A DNA stretch of 64,000 nucleotides from Caenorhabditis elegans. Taxonomy: Eukaryota; Nematoda; Chromadorea; Rhabditida; Rhabditidae. The notes below the pieces were generated by a model, which worked only from the letters and a program-made list of their open reading frames with translations, was not told the origin of the DNA and did no database searches. The translations under genes were made by a program, and so were the position numbers. Numbering within the stretch: position 1 is the first letter of the stretch; every line of letters begins with the position of its first letter. The stretch is from positions 3,224,001 through 3,288,000 of the forward strand of contig NC_003281.10 in the NCBI RefSeq assembly GCF_000002985.6, in the 5' to 3' direction. Positions 31,620 to 43,306 of the stretch are shown piece by piece.

Positions 31620-31703
31620 TTTCGTACTTTTAGGGTAACCGGATAGCCTTTGATTAGGAAAAAGGTTTAAGATGCCGTGGAGGAATGAGAGAAACAAAAG
31701 TGG

Positions 31704-31749
31704 GTTGCCAGGGGTAACCCACGGGGGGCTCCGGTGATCCTTTTATACT
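31704..31749 (-). promoter_or_regulatory. TATA box and RFX-like palindrome of RING paralogue 1
   Basis: On the minus strand TATAAAAGG lies at about 31748-31740, 120 bp before the start codon. A GTTGCC-AGG-GGTAAC palindrome (31704-31718) lies 85-100 bp before it. The palindrome resembles an RFX/X-box with a 3-bp rather than 2-bp spacer. Confidence 0.4.
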
Positions 31750-31869
31750 TGAGTTCAAAGACGGGATTAATGGAAGTGAGAAATTGAAAACTTTCATCAA
31801 CCGAGAAATTGTGCTTATTAGGCGGAAATTGAGCAATTCGTATAAAATTTTGAACTTTTTTTTGGCAAC

Positions 31870-32580
31870 ATTTTGATAGCTTTGCTCAGTGAGGAGCTAT
31901 GAGAGTTTGAAGTTTAGAGAGCTCGTGGAGACGCAGAAAGCGAGGACATTATTCTAAAAGTTTTAAGGTTATGTTTGTTTAAAATGGTTCCAACTTTATT
32001 TTAACCTATGTAAAATTTTACGTTGAACAATTTTGCAGTTGGATATTTTTTGATAGCTCAACCGTGAAAAAAGTTATGAGCGTTTAAAGTGTAGGCTACC
32101 GAGAGAGCGGAAGGTGAGGGGAGACGCAGACAGCGGGCGCACTCTCGTTGTCTGCGTCTCTCCCCGTTTGCTAGAACAACGTGTATCTCTAGAACAGCAA
32201 GAGATGTCATTGAACTTTCAATTGAAAAAATGATTACCATAATGATGCGTGTCTATTGTATTCAGTTTTGAGGATTTTGTTTGATGTTTTTTAATTTCAA
32301 AATTTAGGCGCTGAATTTGTTTGAAGTTTTGAAATTTTTAACTCATCCTACGCAAAATTTCACGTTGAATATTTTTGCAGTTGAAAATTTTTCGATAGCT
32401 CTAACCAGCGCGGAGTTATGTGTCTTTGAAGTTTAGGCTACCGAGAGTGCGGGAGGTGCGGGGAGACGCAGACAGCGCGCGCGCTCTCGTTGCCTGCGTC
32501 TCCCTCCAGTACACACTGTCTTGGCGCAGAAGGAAACGCAGACACACTCTCGTTGTCTGCGTCTCTTCCTGCTATAACGT
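31870..32580. repeat. Family P copies and fragments between two minus-strand genes
   Basis: A partial copy at about 31865-31960, a fuller one at 32035-32225 (GGGGAGACGCAGACAGCGGG core) and another at 32380-32580, where GGGAGACGCAGACAGCGCGC is followed by a second CAGACACACTCTCGTTGTCT half. No exon is recognised in 31750-32700. Confidence 0.7.
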
Positions 32581-32729
32581 TTTTTTTCATTCAAAATGTT
32601 TTTTTTTCAAGTTTCAATTGCCCTGAAGCAAGTTCCTTTAGTGTGCGGAGCCTAAGGTCACCCCCTTTTTTTGGTTCTCGAAAAAAAATGCTCAAAAAAT
32701 TTATTCCAGAAGATCTTAATTCAAAAAAT

Positions 32730-34395
32730 TTAATCCTTGTCCAAAAGGCACTTCAGTCCGGAGCACGAGGTGTCAAAAGCCGAATTGAAATTCTTGCATC
32801 CGTAGTGTCCAGCCTGAAATTTTGTAGTTTGTAGTATTTGTAGTCTCCACTAGAAGTAACATACGTTGGCTCCGCAAGTAGCGTGATAAGCATTACTCAA
32901 GCAGGCTCCGGCTTGTTCGACGGCTCTGGAAGTTTTTTGAATTCAAAAATTTGAAATCAATTTTTTTAGCTTACGGGCAGTAGTTGGAGGTAGAAACTGC
33001 TGAATTGAAGGTTTGAGTGCAGGCTTTATAGGAATCGGAGGATGGGAAATCCTTAAGACAGCTCCAGTGATTGATTACTTCTGGAATTTTCTCGAAGATT
33101 TAAGAAAAAAATCCAAAAAATTTTAATACAAACCACGATAACCGCCGCTGCACATCCACTCGAGTCCGCGGAAGGTTTTGACGTAGTCGAAGGCTGGAAA
33201 ATTTTCAGGTAGGTGTAGGTAGGCACAAACCAATTTGCCAAAATTTACCATTTCCCAAGTCAGAATTTGATTGTCCGGCGAGATATTCAAGATTGATACA
33301 CGAGTAGTAGCTGCTTCCCAGGCACTGGTAGAATTGAGTGCGGACGCTGGAAAAAACGGGGGATTCAAATTTCTGAGAAAATGATTGGCGGGAAATTCGA
33401 ATTTTTTTTCATAAAAATTCGGCGGGAAGTTCAAATTTTCTGAGAAATAAGTTTGCCTGGAAATTCGAATTTTTTGGGAAAAATTTTGGCTTCAAAATTT
33501 TTGCGAAAACTTCTAAAAAGCTCTAAATCTATCGAAAAATTTCTGGAAATATTTAAAAAAATTTTTTTTAATTTTGGAAAAATCTAGGATCCTCGGAAAT
33601 GCGCCGAAACTACGGAAAACTTATAGAAACTTCTAAAAAGTTTTGCTGGTCTCTGGGAAATTCTGAAAAATTCTGGAAATTTCTAGAGAAATCTGGAAGC
33701 ATTCGGAATTTTCTAGAAGCTTAGGAAAACTTTAGGAGATGGTATAACTGTTAAGGCCTCTAGTTTTTGAGATACATTTACTGAAAAGTCTGGAAAAATT
33801 TCCAAAAGCCAACTATACTTAAAAGTTACTATGCTTTTCAGTCTTAAACTATATATATATATATAGGAGATGACAGGTGGTGTCAGGTTGTCAAATCACG
33901 GGTTGATCTACAAGAAATGCGGGAATTTTCTGATGCAGAATCAGTTCAGAACTGTCCAAGTTCCCGCGATTCTCGTAGATCAAACCGAAATGGGGCACTC
34001 TGAAAACACGTATTCGCATGGTTAAGAACGTGCTGACGTCACTTTTTTTTCGGAAAAAAATCCCGCATTTTTTGTAGGTCATTGTTTTGTAGATTTTCAA
34101 ATAATCCAACTCACTTGCAAACTTTCATGAGCTCAGTCACATTCATATCCAAATACGACTCCACAGCTTCGAAAAATGATGATCCATCACGCCAAGTAAT
34201 TGCGTCGTCGATTCCGAGGAAAGTGTTGAATTGGTTCTGGCAATAGTTCAGCTGAATATTTTGGCACGTATTGCTCTTTCGAGTTTCCTTGGTTGCAATT
34301 GTTTGGATAACATCACTTGGAAGGGTGTACGGTAGGAGGAAGGCAGCCTGAGAGATGCCTACGGCCACAAGAAGAACAAGTGCTACACAACGCAT
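32730..34395 (-). CDS. Secreted T20D4.11/DUF19-type cysteine-rich protein
   Basis: Six exons on the minus strand: 34395-34115, 33346-33249, 33193-33134, 33080-32975, 32925-32865, 32813-32730. All in phase, giving 229 residues. A signal peptide (MRCVALVLLVAVGISQA) is followed by a cysteine-rich domain. It shows the hallmarks I associate with the nematode T20D4.11-like family: C-x6-Y-C-x3-F-N-x2-L-G-I, W-R-D-G, A-V-E-S-Y-L, N-V-T-E-L-M-K-V-C, Q-C-L-G-S-x-Y-x-S-C, then several further cysteines. The family is secreted, nematode-expanded and of unknown biochemical role; members are often gut-expressed. The start codon follows a TTTCAG trans-splice-type acceptor by one base. An AGATAAG GATA site lies about 230 bp upstream. 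Confidence 0.85.
33868..34085. repeat. GATCTACAAAAAATGCGGGA-type repeat in intron 1
   Basis: Member of a dispersed family (family Q) with GGTTGATCTACAAGAAATGC, GTAGATCAAACCGAAATGGG and GGTTAAGAACGTGCTGACGT. Other copies: 51313-51482, 53983-54172, 55770-56890. It is preceded by a (TA)n run at about 33848-33866. Confidence 0.8.
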
Positions 34396-34623
34396 ACTGA
34401 AAGTTGAATAATTGGAAAAAGCCAAGTATACCTAAAAATATATCTAATTTCAAAATCGGAGTCCATTTTATAACAAAAGCTCCAGAAATCATCTTCCCCG
34501 AAATAATAGGCTACGGAGAGAAACCTAGTCGACGAGAAAACCGTGACAATCAATTTTTTGATCGCTTGGTTCACACGACCACACCTGCTCCGGTCGTTTG
34601 TAAACTTTGTCCGTAATTTGTTA

Positions 34624-34630
34624 AAGATAA
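34624..34630 (+). promoter_or_regulatory. GATA site upstream of the T20D4.11-type gene
   Basis: AGATAAG about 230 bp before the start codon of the minus-strand gene. A single WGATAR site is weak evidence alone, but it suits an intestinal secreted protein. Confidence 0.25.
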
Positions 34631-34774
34631 GACGTGATATATTTGAACTGGCGAAACTTCTTTCGTCATTTGACTCAAAAACCATTATACATCACGATTG
34701 ACTTGTGACTCACAGATTATGAATGTTGTAGCATTGTCATAATGAATCTTATAGGTATTTGGGCTTCTATGGGA

Positions 34775-34970
34775 GGCAGGCGTGGTTTATGGGCCTGACG
34801 CCTGCCTCCAACCTGCCTGCCTTTTGCCTCATTCCTGCACTATGGCGAGAAGTCAAAGACTTGGTGTTTACACCAGGGGTGAGCGACAAATGATTTTTTT
34901 GGCAAACGGCAAATTGGAAAATTGCCGAATTTGCCAGAAAAACGGAAATTGCCGAACATTTTCAGAACTT
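34775..34970. repeat. GCCTGCC and GGCAAATTGCCG repeats
   Basis: GGAGGCAGGCGTGGTTTATG faces GACGCCTGCCTCC in a short hairpin (34775-34845). Then a GGCAAACGGCAAATTGG block of the kind that fills 46.4-47.4 kb follows. No gene is seen in 34690-35330. Confidence 0.6.
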
Positions 34971-35330
34971 CAATTTTAATCAGCAGCCAATTTGAGTCTA
35001 AAAAAACAAAGTCCCAGCTTTCCGAACTGTGCAATGTTTAAAACTTAGAGTTGAAACCTAAACCGCTGAAATTTCCACCATCATACATACAAATCAATTT
35101 CTCGGATTTTCTATTCAGATCCGACTAATTTATTCAATTCTATACATATCAATAAAGTTCAAAAGTAGAATAAGACAGCCGGAAGAGAATATCGAAAAAA
35201 TGCGAACCGGCGAGTCAATTGAGCTGGGCTTCGTAGTGGAATCTGGCTGAAGCTTCTTCTGATCCTTTTGATCAACTGACTTCGGAACATCTTGAGAAGG
35301 CTTGAGAGTAGTGGTAGTAGGGGCACCCAG

Positions 35331-36882
35331 TCAACAGAGACCATCGTTGTTGTAACGATCAGAGTCACAAGCTGATCCAGGAAGTCCGGTGGTTATGTTG
35401 CTGAGCCAACCAGCAGCGGGGTAACTAAAGTTTTATCGAGTTAGATGCATAAATCAAGCGCTAAAAAACTTACTATGGACTAAAAAAACACTTTAAGGTA
35501 TCATTTTTACAATTAATTGCGTCATTCTCCTCACACTTATATCGACATCCAATTGTTTTTTGTAATGAATCAGTGAACATAATGTCAACTAAAAACCAGC
35601 CAGCACAAAGAAAGAAGGGCCCAGTGATCTTCTCTACAAACTTTTCCAAATCCTTCTCAGCCGGCAGTAGTTTATCGAAAGAAACTAGATTTTCAAAGTT
35701 GAAAACGTTATAATAGGAAGCATGAACGAATACCTACAATTAATGTAACATCAGTATTTGAAATTCCTTTTTCACTTGCCATTTCATTCATGTTTGATAT
35801 TAGGTCTCCAAATAAGTTCCGGGTCAAAATTGATAACTTTGTTCGCTGCGTATCGATTTTTATGAAACTGTGGGAATTTATGTTATCAACCATGATCTTT
35901 CATTTGACAATAGTCACAAAAATTTTTGACCGTCCGAAGTGCCCTAACTCGGAGCCAATTTTTTCAGACATTTTTCAGATCTCGCTTCTTTTCATTTTTC
36001 AATTGAGGTTTGTGTGCGGATCTTGCTCAGTTTAGTACACAATGTAAGAAAACAAAAAAAGTTTGGAAAAAAATACGTCCAAAAAAATTTTTTTTCGTCG
36101 GTCGTCAAAAAATCTTCAGAAAAATTTTTTTCCGAAAATTCTTGATTTTTTATACAAAAATGATGTAACCAAGTGCAAACTATTTTTACACATACAAAAC
36201 ATTTCAATTTAGTGCGTCACACTGAAATAATAACAGAAAACATAGCTTTTTTGAAATATTTTTGAGTTTTTGGAGTATTTATCGAGATCCAAATGTTAAA
36301 CTTAAATGTTGTGTACGTGTAAAAATAGTTTGCACATGGTTACATCATTTTTGTATAAAAAATCAAGAATTTTCGGCAAAATTTTTTGAAGATTTTTTGA
36401 CGACCGACGAAAAAAAATTTTTTGGACGGATTTTTTTCCAAACTTTTTTTGTTTTCTTACATTGTGTACTAAACTTAGCAAAATCCGCACACAAACCTCA
36501 ATTGAAACCTGAAAAGAAGCGAGATCTGAAAAATGTCTGAAAAAATTGGCTCCGAGTTAGGGCACTTGGGGTGGTCAAAAAATTTTGTGACTATTGTCAA
36601 ATGAAAGATCATGGTTGATAACATAAATTCCCACAGTTTCATGAAAATCGATACGCAGCGAACAAAGTTATGAGTTTTGACCCGGAACTTATTTGGAGAC
36701 CTAATACGTTCATCCTCTTCGCAACTCGTCGACGATGTTCATTCAGTTGCAGAATAAAACCCGTTCAACTCCTGGTCAAGCTCGTTTTGCGACATGTTTG
36801 CTGCAATCTTTGATCCAGCAATTGCATAGCAGGTAAAATCCACAAAGAGTAGAACGATAGAAAGGAATTTAACGGCTCCCAT
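35331..36882 (-). pseudogene. Secreted-protein gene split by a foldback element
   Basis: The 5' part (36882-36739, minus) starts MGAVKFLSIVLLFVDFTCYA, a good signal peptide, but hits TGA after 47 residues. In another frame it stays open up to the element at 36704. The 3' part has two in-phase exons, 35733-35474 and 35424-35331, encoding 117 residues with several cysteines and an N-glycosylation motif, ending at TGA. A 905-bp foldback lies between the parts. Removing it restores an open frame across the insertion point but does not repair the upstream TGA. An alternative is one intron from GAAC/GTATTAGG to TTGTAG/GTATTC that would remove the element. I judge it a probable pseudogene; family not recognised. 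Confidence 0.45.
35800..36704. mobile_element. Foldback MITE with TA duplication, family F, copy 1
   Basis: Long inverted arms of about 400 bp begin TTAGGTCTCCAAATAAGTTC and end with its complement, flanked by TA on both sides. The interior repeats ATGATGTAACCAAGTG-type sequence in both orientations. No coding capacity is seen. TA duplications suggest Tc1/mariner mobilisation. Confidence 0.85.
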
Positions 36883-36889
36883 GTTTGAA

Positions 36890-37137
36890 AAAATTTCAAA
36901 TTGACGGAGTGCGAAGGAACTGGAACTTCTTGTAAACGTGGAATAGAATTGTACTTTACGTGTTTAAGAAGTCACGTATTTTAATTAATTATTTTTTGTT
37001 TTTATCAAACATTTAAAATTAAAAAACTCAAGAAAAACGTCAAGTGTGAAATAAATTTTTTGTTAAATATTAGTTTTATTCGCAAAAACTTAAAAAAAAA
37101 ATCACATGAATTGAAATTTTCGGCCTCAAATCCGCCA
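36890..37137. other. Intergenic stretch
   Basis: AT-rich spacer between the broken secreted-protein gene and the 3' end of RING paralogue 2. I see no exon or repeat family here. Confidence 0.5.
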
Positions 37138-40100
37138 CTAACTCAGCTCACAGTAGTACACCATTTCCATAATTGCATAGTTTTTCGGGAGTCGGTCGCT
37201 TTTTTCTGAAAATTGTGAAATTCTGGAAAAATCGATTTTTTGACTTTTTATAACATTTCAAAACTTTCTTCTTGAAAGTCCGTTAAAAGTTAATAAAGTT
37301 TTAGATTTTTTTAACTTTGAAAAGTTTCAATGTACTATTTTTTCCCAAAATAAAATCTATTTTTCTTTCACTAACTATTTTTCATTATTTTTCCTTAAAA
37401 AAACACCGCAAAAAATCTATATTTATCGTTTTTCCCATACCTACCTTTTACACTAGTATGCTGGCGGCACAATGGGCACAAAATATGATCAACCGATACT
37501 TTCAGCAAATTATCACAACATTCTTCGCATATTGTGTGTCCACAGCGAATTAATATTCTCGGTGTTCGTTTTTTGTCCTTATCCGAATAAGGGAGCACAC
37601 AAATTTTGCACTCTGGCGCTCTGGAGGAGCTGAAAAATTAAAAAAAATTTTTTTTTTTTTTTAATTGACGAGATCAGAAATTTGCAAGTTTGAGTGAAAT
37701 TTGAAAGTAATTTTTCAAATTATTTGATAAGATTCTTTTAAATTTTTGTAGAAGCTAGTCTATTTGTTAATTTTGAGCAATTTTCAACAATTCAAAATTA
37801 TCAAGAGCAACAGTTTTTAATCAAGTTTTTGTAACTTTAAGTGGAGCCAAGAGAGGGGCGGAGCTTAACAAAAGCGGTAGCTTCTTTGAAAATTTTAGAA
37901 TAATTTATATTCAGTTTCAGAAAAATATTTCATAAAAAATCCCAAAATTTTTGAGAAAAAAATGTTCTGAAAATTTTTTTTTAGAAATTATTCAAGAAAG
38001 TGGCGGAGCCTAAAACTGAAGTGTGGCTTATTTCAAAACTTTAGAATAAATTATTTTCAGTCTCAGAATAATATTTCAAAAGAAAATACCCAAATGTTTG
38101 AAAAAAATGTTCTGAAAAAATTAACACAAAGAGGTGGCCAAGGCGTGGCTTATTTTCAAAATTTTAATTAAAAATTTTTAATTTTTGATCAATTTGCAAA
38201 AATTCATTGCTCAGCAAAACATTTGTTTTTAAATAAAATTTTTGGAATTTGGAGTGAAGCCAAGATAGGAGCCTAGCCTAAAAATGGGCGTGGTTTATTG
38301 ATTTTCAGTCAAAATTAATTTCAAGTTGAACAAATTTTTTTTATCAGGTCGTCCCATAAGTTTTTGTACTTTTTTTCGAATTATTCCCAAAACTTTTTCG
38401 GACAATTCTAAGATTTTATATTAGTGGTAGCATGTCACCAACTTGTCACCTTATTGCAACATAACTCTGGCATCCCAGGCCCCCGCGGTTGTTTAGAAAA
38501 ACGAGTAACTATAGAATCAGCTTTTTACACCATTCCTTCTGGAGTTTGTTCTACACCACCCAGAGCTTAAAGTAATGGTTAATATATACTGTCAAGTAGA
38601 TGCTTCCACACTCTTGTTTTAAATAATTTTAAATTTAGTATAACTATTCCGGAAAAACTACTGTAGCTAAACACAATTGTTGAGGCCAATTAAATATGGC
38701 GCCCGAGTTTTTGATTCCTGTGAAGCCGCTGGGAATGGAACGGGTGCATCGTGTATGTTTACGATAAGTGCACATCATGTGCAGTCAAAATTTAAAAAAA
38801 ATTTAATTTTTTCAGTCATGGGGAGATGTTATAATTGAGAACTTTGTAACCACACTATTTTGTACTTTTTAACAATTGCCTATAGGAGTGATTGAAGCAT
38901 ATATTGGTCCATTTAGTCCTCGGAATGAAAGATAGATAATTAAGTCTAGTGTTATTTAGAAGTGGATATATGTATCATAAATAAATTAACAAACTTTACT
39001 GGTGGCCTCTTCGTTCAAACAATCTACATGGCCAACCTCATGTGATACCCGACATTTATAGTGTTGGGCTTCTAATTTATGATTGAGAAATCAGCAAGTA
39101 AAACGAAGTTTGTATTTGTACTATGCAAGTATTGTTATATAAAATTAGAAACAACAATCAAAATAATCCCATCACTTTTAGTGAGAAATTATTCCATGAA
39201 GATGTTCACTCAGTGCTTGATAAACATGAGCCAAATAGTCCACGTCCAAAACGGCTAATAAGTGCTAATGATAATTTTAACCATACTGAACATGTATTTT
39301 GAATCATTATCTTTACTAATACTATGTTTTCATGTTCATTGATAAATTCCCTGTGAATAGCAGGACGAAGGAAAACACCTCCCATTATTTGGGTATGTCG
39401 CTATTTGTGGCTCTGGTTTCCGTGATTGTTATCAGGAGGATATTGAAATAACGCATCAAAATTTTGACAAGTAGTACATACTATACATGCGCATTTATAA
39501 AAGATTCGATTTTGTTCTGTCAGTTTAGAACTTGTTCAAAAAGTTTTAAAAAAGTACAAAAACTTATGGGACGACCTGATAAATCTCAAGTTTTCCAACA
39601 AAAAACTCCTTTTTTAAAAATCTAAATTTTGGTCCTTTCAGTGGGGCCAATAAAGGGGCGGAGCTTAACAGGGGACGTGGCTTACCTTGTATCATTTCCG
39701 AGAGCGGCAGGTGGTCCAGTTTCCACTGAGCTTACAGTAATCACTTGCTCAACTCGCGGAGCTTTCTTCACACCTTTTCCGCAAATTTGGACGAATTTGA
39801 AGAAAATCTTGGCGACGAAATATCCGAAGAGCAATGGGATTACAGTAAGCAGACCGCATGACACGTAGAACCACGTCGATTCGCTTATTGATTTATTGAT
39901 TTTTTGGATGAAAAAGGCGGCGACGACGAGATCGATGAGATTGAGAGTGATTGTGGTGATTAGGGTGACGAGGATTATGGTGAGACGGATTTTGAAACGG
40001 AAAATGTCTTCGATGAGGAGATTCCCGAAGCAAATTGAGATGGAGAGGGCGGATGAGGTGTTGAATATTATCATTGGGATGTAGATTATCTGAAAATTGA

Positions 40101-42608
40101 TTTTTTTTTAAAACTAAAATCCCTAAAAATATGAGATACAGACTTAATCGATGTTTGGTAAACTTTGACGGCTCAGATCTCAGCCGATTTTCAAGATTTT
40201 TTATAAATTTTTGTTGCAGAAATATAGAAAAATTCATAACAATTATATTCTTAGTTGACAACTTTTAGATGCATATAATCGATAAGCTGTCAAAGTCTAA
40301 TTAAATGCCGATGCACCATGTTTAAAACACGCTAATCTTTGTCAGTGTGTATCTTAGTGTATTTTTAAGATTTTTATAAACTTTTTATTGCAAAAATGTA
40401 GAAAAATAGATGTCAAATATGTTTTTTTGTCAGTGCTGGAGCAAATTTTGCCAGTGCTGGAACAAAATTTGTCAGTGCTGGAGCGTTTATTAGGCAGGCG
40501 GAGGTCGCCTTAAGGTCAGGCAGGCGGCTTTTTAACGCCTTTAGATATACAGTGCATTTTTCCATTTCTACGACTTTAAAGGGGGCACATTTATGCATAA
40601 TTTTTGGCAGTTTTTTGTTGAAATGAAATAAATAGGTTGGATGCACCATGTTTAATATTACAACTTTTTATAGCTTTTCCTTTTTGAAAATTATTCACTA
40701 ACCTGTACATCAAACCCATCCAGACATAGCATGACAATTTGGGGTACAAATCTTAACAGTGTGACTATGGCTAGAAGTATGTTGTAGATCCACCAGCAAA
40801 CCTGGAAAAATATAGAATTTTATCAGTATACTATATTTTACTAGTACATAGTCTTGCACATAAATTGTTGATGCACCAAGTTCGAAAACTAGGCAAATTT
40901 TGATAGCTCATATTTTGGTCCATTTTTAAAATATTAGGTCTCCAAATAAGTTCCGGGTCAAAAATCATAACTTTGTTCGCTGCGTATCAATTTTTATGAA
41001 ACTTTGGGAATTTATATTATCAACCATGATCTTTCATTTGACAATAGTCACAAAATTTTTTGACCACCCCAAGTGGCCTAACTCGGAGCCAATTTTTTCA
41101 GGCATTATTCTGATCTCGCTTCTTTTCAGTTTTCAATTGAGCTTTGTATGCGGAATTTGCTTTGTTTAGAATTTTAGAAATTTTAGAAATTTTAGAAATT
41201 TTAGAAATTTTAGAAGTTTAGAAATTTGTTTAGAATACATTATTAGAAAACAACAAAAGTTTGGAAAAAAATCCCCCCAAAAAATTTTTTTTTGGTTGGT
41301 CGTTAAAAAATGTTCAAAAAAATTTTTGTCGAAAATTCTAGATTTTTCCTACAAAAATGATGTAACCAAGTGTAAACTATTTTTACACATATAAATCATT
41401 TGAGTTAAAAATTTGAATCTCAAGAAATATTCAAAAAACTAAAAAATTATCCGAAAAAATTGTATTTTCTACTATCATTTTAGTGTATCGAACTAAATTG
41501 ATATGTTTTGTATGTGTAAAAAAAGTTTACACTTGGTTACATCATTTTTGTAGGAAAAATCTAGAATTTTCGACAAAAATTTTTTTGAACATTTTTTGAC
41601 GACCAACCAAAAAAAATTTTTTGGGCAGATTTTTTTCCAAACTTTTGTTGTTTTCTAATAATGTATTCTAAACAAAGCAAATTCCGCATACAAAGCTCAA
41701 TTGAAAACTGAAAAGAAGCGAGATCAGAAAAATACCTGAAAAAATTGGCTCCGAGTTAGGCCACTTGGGGTGGTCAAAAAATTTTGTGACTATTGTCAAA
41801 TGAAAGACCATGGTTGATAATATAAATTCCCAAAGTTTCATAAAAATTGATACGCAGCGAGCAAAGTTATGATTTTTGACCCGGAACTTATTTGGAGACC
41901 TAATATCTGTTAAATTTTTGTTATGAAATTATGTGAAAGATTATAAAAAACAATGTTTCAGTTGTTAACATTCTGATAAACTAACAGAGAGGCGAGATTC
42001 CTAAGAAGTTTTGTGTCGATGCACCATGTTCAAATTCAAAACAGTGTCAACTTTGACAGCATATATCTCGGTTAATCTAAAAGATACGAATGAATGTTCA
42101 ACTACAAAATTGTAGTAGATAATGTAGCAATTGTTTTGACAGTTAAAAACTTTTTGATAAATGAGAGAAAACTAAGATATAAGTTTGCAAAGTTAGGTGA
42201 GGCATTCTTGAAGCACCTTTTTCAAATTCAATAACTAGGTCAACTTTGAGCGTTTTTTTTTTGCAAAGTTGACTTTTTGATAACTCAAAATTTTTATTTA
42301 TTATACTATACATATCATACGTTGTAAGTAACCTCTAATTGAAAAAAAAAACCTACCTTCAATTCCGGATGGCACCTTGGATTCATGTTGAACACCGCGC
42401 AAAACTCTGCGGTTCCCATAATCAGTAGCCCAGTGATAAGAGAAATTGTCAAGGAGAATGATATAAACCATGGATTTGATAATTGCACATTGTTATCAAT
42501 GATAAAAGCGGAAATTGGGAAAAGTGTAGTGATAATTACTCCGACTTGGAGCAGAATTAACCAAGGGAGGGAGTATTTTAGCGATATGTCATCGGATTTG
42601 GGCTCCAT
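37138..42608 (-). CDS. Multi-pass membrane protein with C-terminal RING finger (paralogue 2)
   Basis: Five exons on the minus strand: 42608-42357, 40801-40703, 40089-39686, 37629-37445, 37205-37138. Phases agree, giving 335 residues. Hydrophobic helices lie at roughly 15-37, 47-70, 85-105, 118-140, 150-175 and 190-210. A C3HC4 RING follows at C259, C262, C281, H283, C286, C289, C303 and C306, with a short tail matching the other paralogue (KNYAIMEM here, KNFAVLEA there). Likely a membrane-embedded E3 ubiquitin ligase, substrate unknown. Exon 4 is read from the TTTTTCAG acceptor that keeps phase. Introns have been enlarged by transposons: a 970-bp foldback in intron 1 and a 1.24-kb mariner-like relic in intron 3. 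Confidence 0.85.
38344..39579. mobile_element. Mariner-like relic in RING paralogue 2
   Basis: A 1236-bp element with inverted ends TCAGGTCGTCCCATAAGTTT (38344) and its complement ending at 39579, flanked by TA duplications. The ends and length fit the mariner superfamily, but I see no transposase reading frame, so it is a dead or non-autonomous copy. Confidence 0.75.
40425..40590. repeat. CAGTGCTGGA minisatellite plus MITE-end block (inverse of 48.2-48.9 kb)
   Basis: About three units of GTCAGTGCTGGAGCAAATTT. Then come AGGCAGGCGGAGGTCGCCTT and ATATACAGTGCATTTTTCC, followed by CTACGACTTTAAAGGGGG. The same blocks occur in reverse orientation at 48340-48440 and 48807-48920. Confidence 0.75.
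40934..41903. mobile_element. Foldback MITE with TA duplication, family F, copy 2
   Basis: Same TTAGGTCTCCAAATAAGTTC arms as the copy at 35800-36704, flanked by TA. The left arm contains a short (TTTTAGAAA)n run near 41165-41220 absent from the right arm. It lies in intron 1 of RING paralogue 2. Confidence 0.85.
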
Positions 42609-42718
42609 TTTTTGCGATTTTTTGGAGTTTTTTGAAGTTTTTGGAGGTTGTGTATTATCAGTAAAGCTGAAAATGAAAAGAAAAGGAGACTGGCGACGGG
42701 GAAATGACGGGTTATGAG

Positions 42719-42731
42719 GTTGCTAGGCAAC
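42719..42731. promoter_or_regulatory. RFX-like palindrome upstream of RING paralogue 2
   Basis: GTTGCTAGGCAAC, a perfect palindrome about its central base, 110-125 bp before the start codon. It consists of two RFX-type half sites with tight spacing. Its shared half, CTAGGCAAC, also occurs at about 29232-29240, 90-100 bp before the secreted-protein gene start. Confidence 0.35.
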
Positions 42732-42739
42732 TGGTGAGC

Positions 42740-43300
42740 TTGAGACGAATAACAATCATTAGAATCTTCACCTGCTTTGTAACAAAAAAAAACATGGGGA
42801 GAGGTAAGAGGCGGTGAGAGGGAAACATGGGATTGAAACAAAAAATTATTTTTGAAATTTTCGTCGGTCAAAAAAATTTTTTTCTAAAATTTTTTGGGCA
42901 TTTCTTTTAGTTGAGTTTTTGGGCATTTTATTTTATATTTTTGGCACAATGTAGTTTGTTTTTATACACTTTTCGGCAATTTTTGGATTTAAATTTTTTT
43001 TTTCAAAATTTTTTTATTGATTTTTAAAAGTTAAACGAACAATGTTATTTGTATTTTTTGAATATTTGTTCCAAATTTAAAACAAAAAAATTAATTTTTT
43101 TTCAGCCATTTTTTTGCATTTTTTGCATTCTTTGATTCATGATTTTGACATTTTTTGAAACTTTTTTTTAGTAGAGAAAAATCATAAAACAATCAATTTA
43201 TTTTTTTATAGAAAACTTTTGGAATAAAACATTAATGATTTGAAAATGGGTTCAAAATATTGATGATATTGGCAATTTGTGACGGGTGGCGGTGATGGGA
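42740..43300. other. Intergenic stretch
   Basis: AT-rich spacer between the RING gene promoter and the 3' end of the CENP-B-like gene. No exon or repeat family is recognised. Confidence 0.5.
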
Positions 43301-43306
43301 TGGTGA

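Noticed and set aside
41281-41640. Short open frames within the foldback at 40934-41903
   Set aside because: Mirror images in the two arms of a palindrome; no transposase motif.
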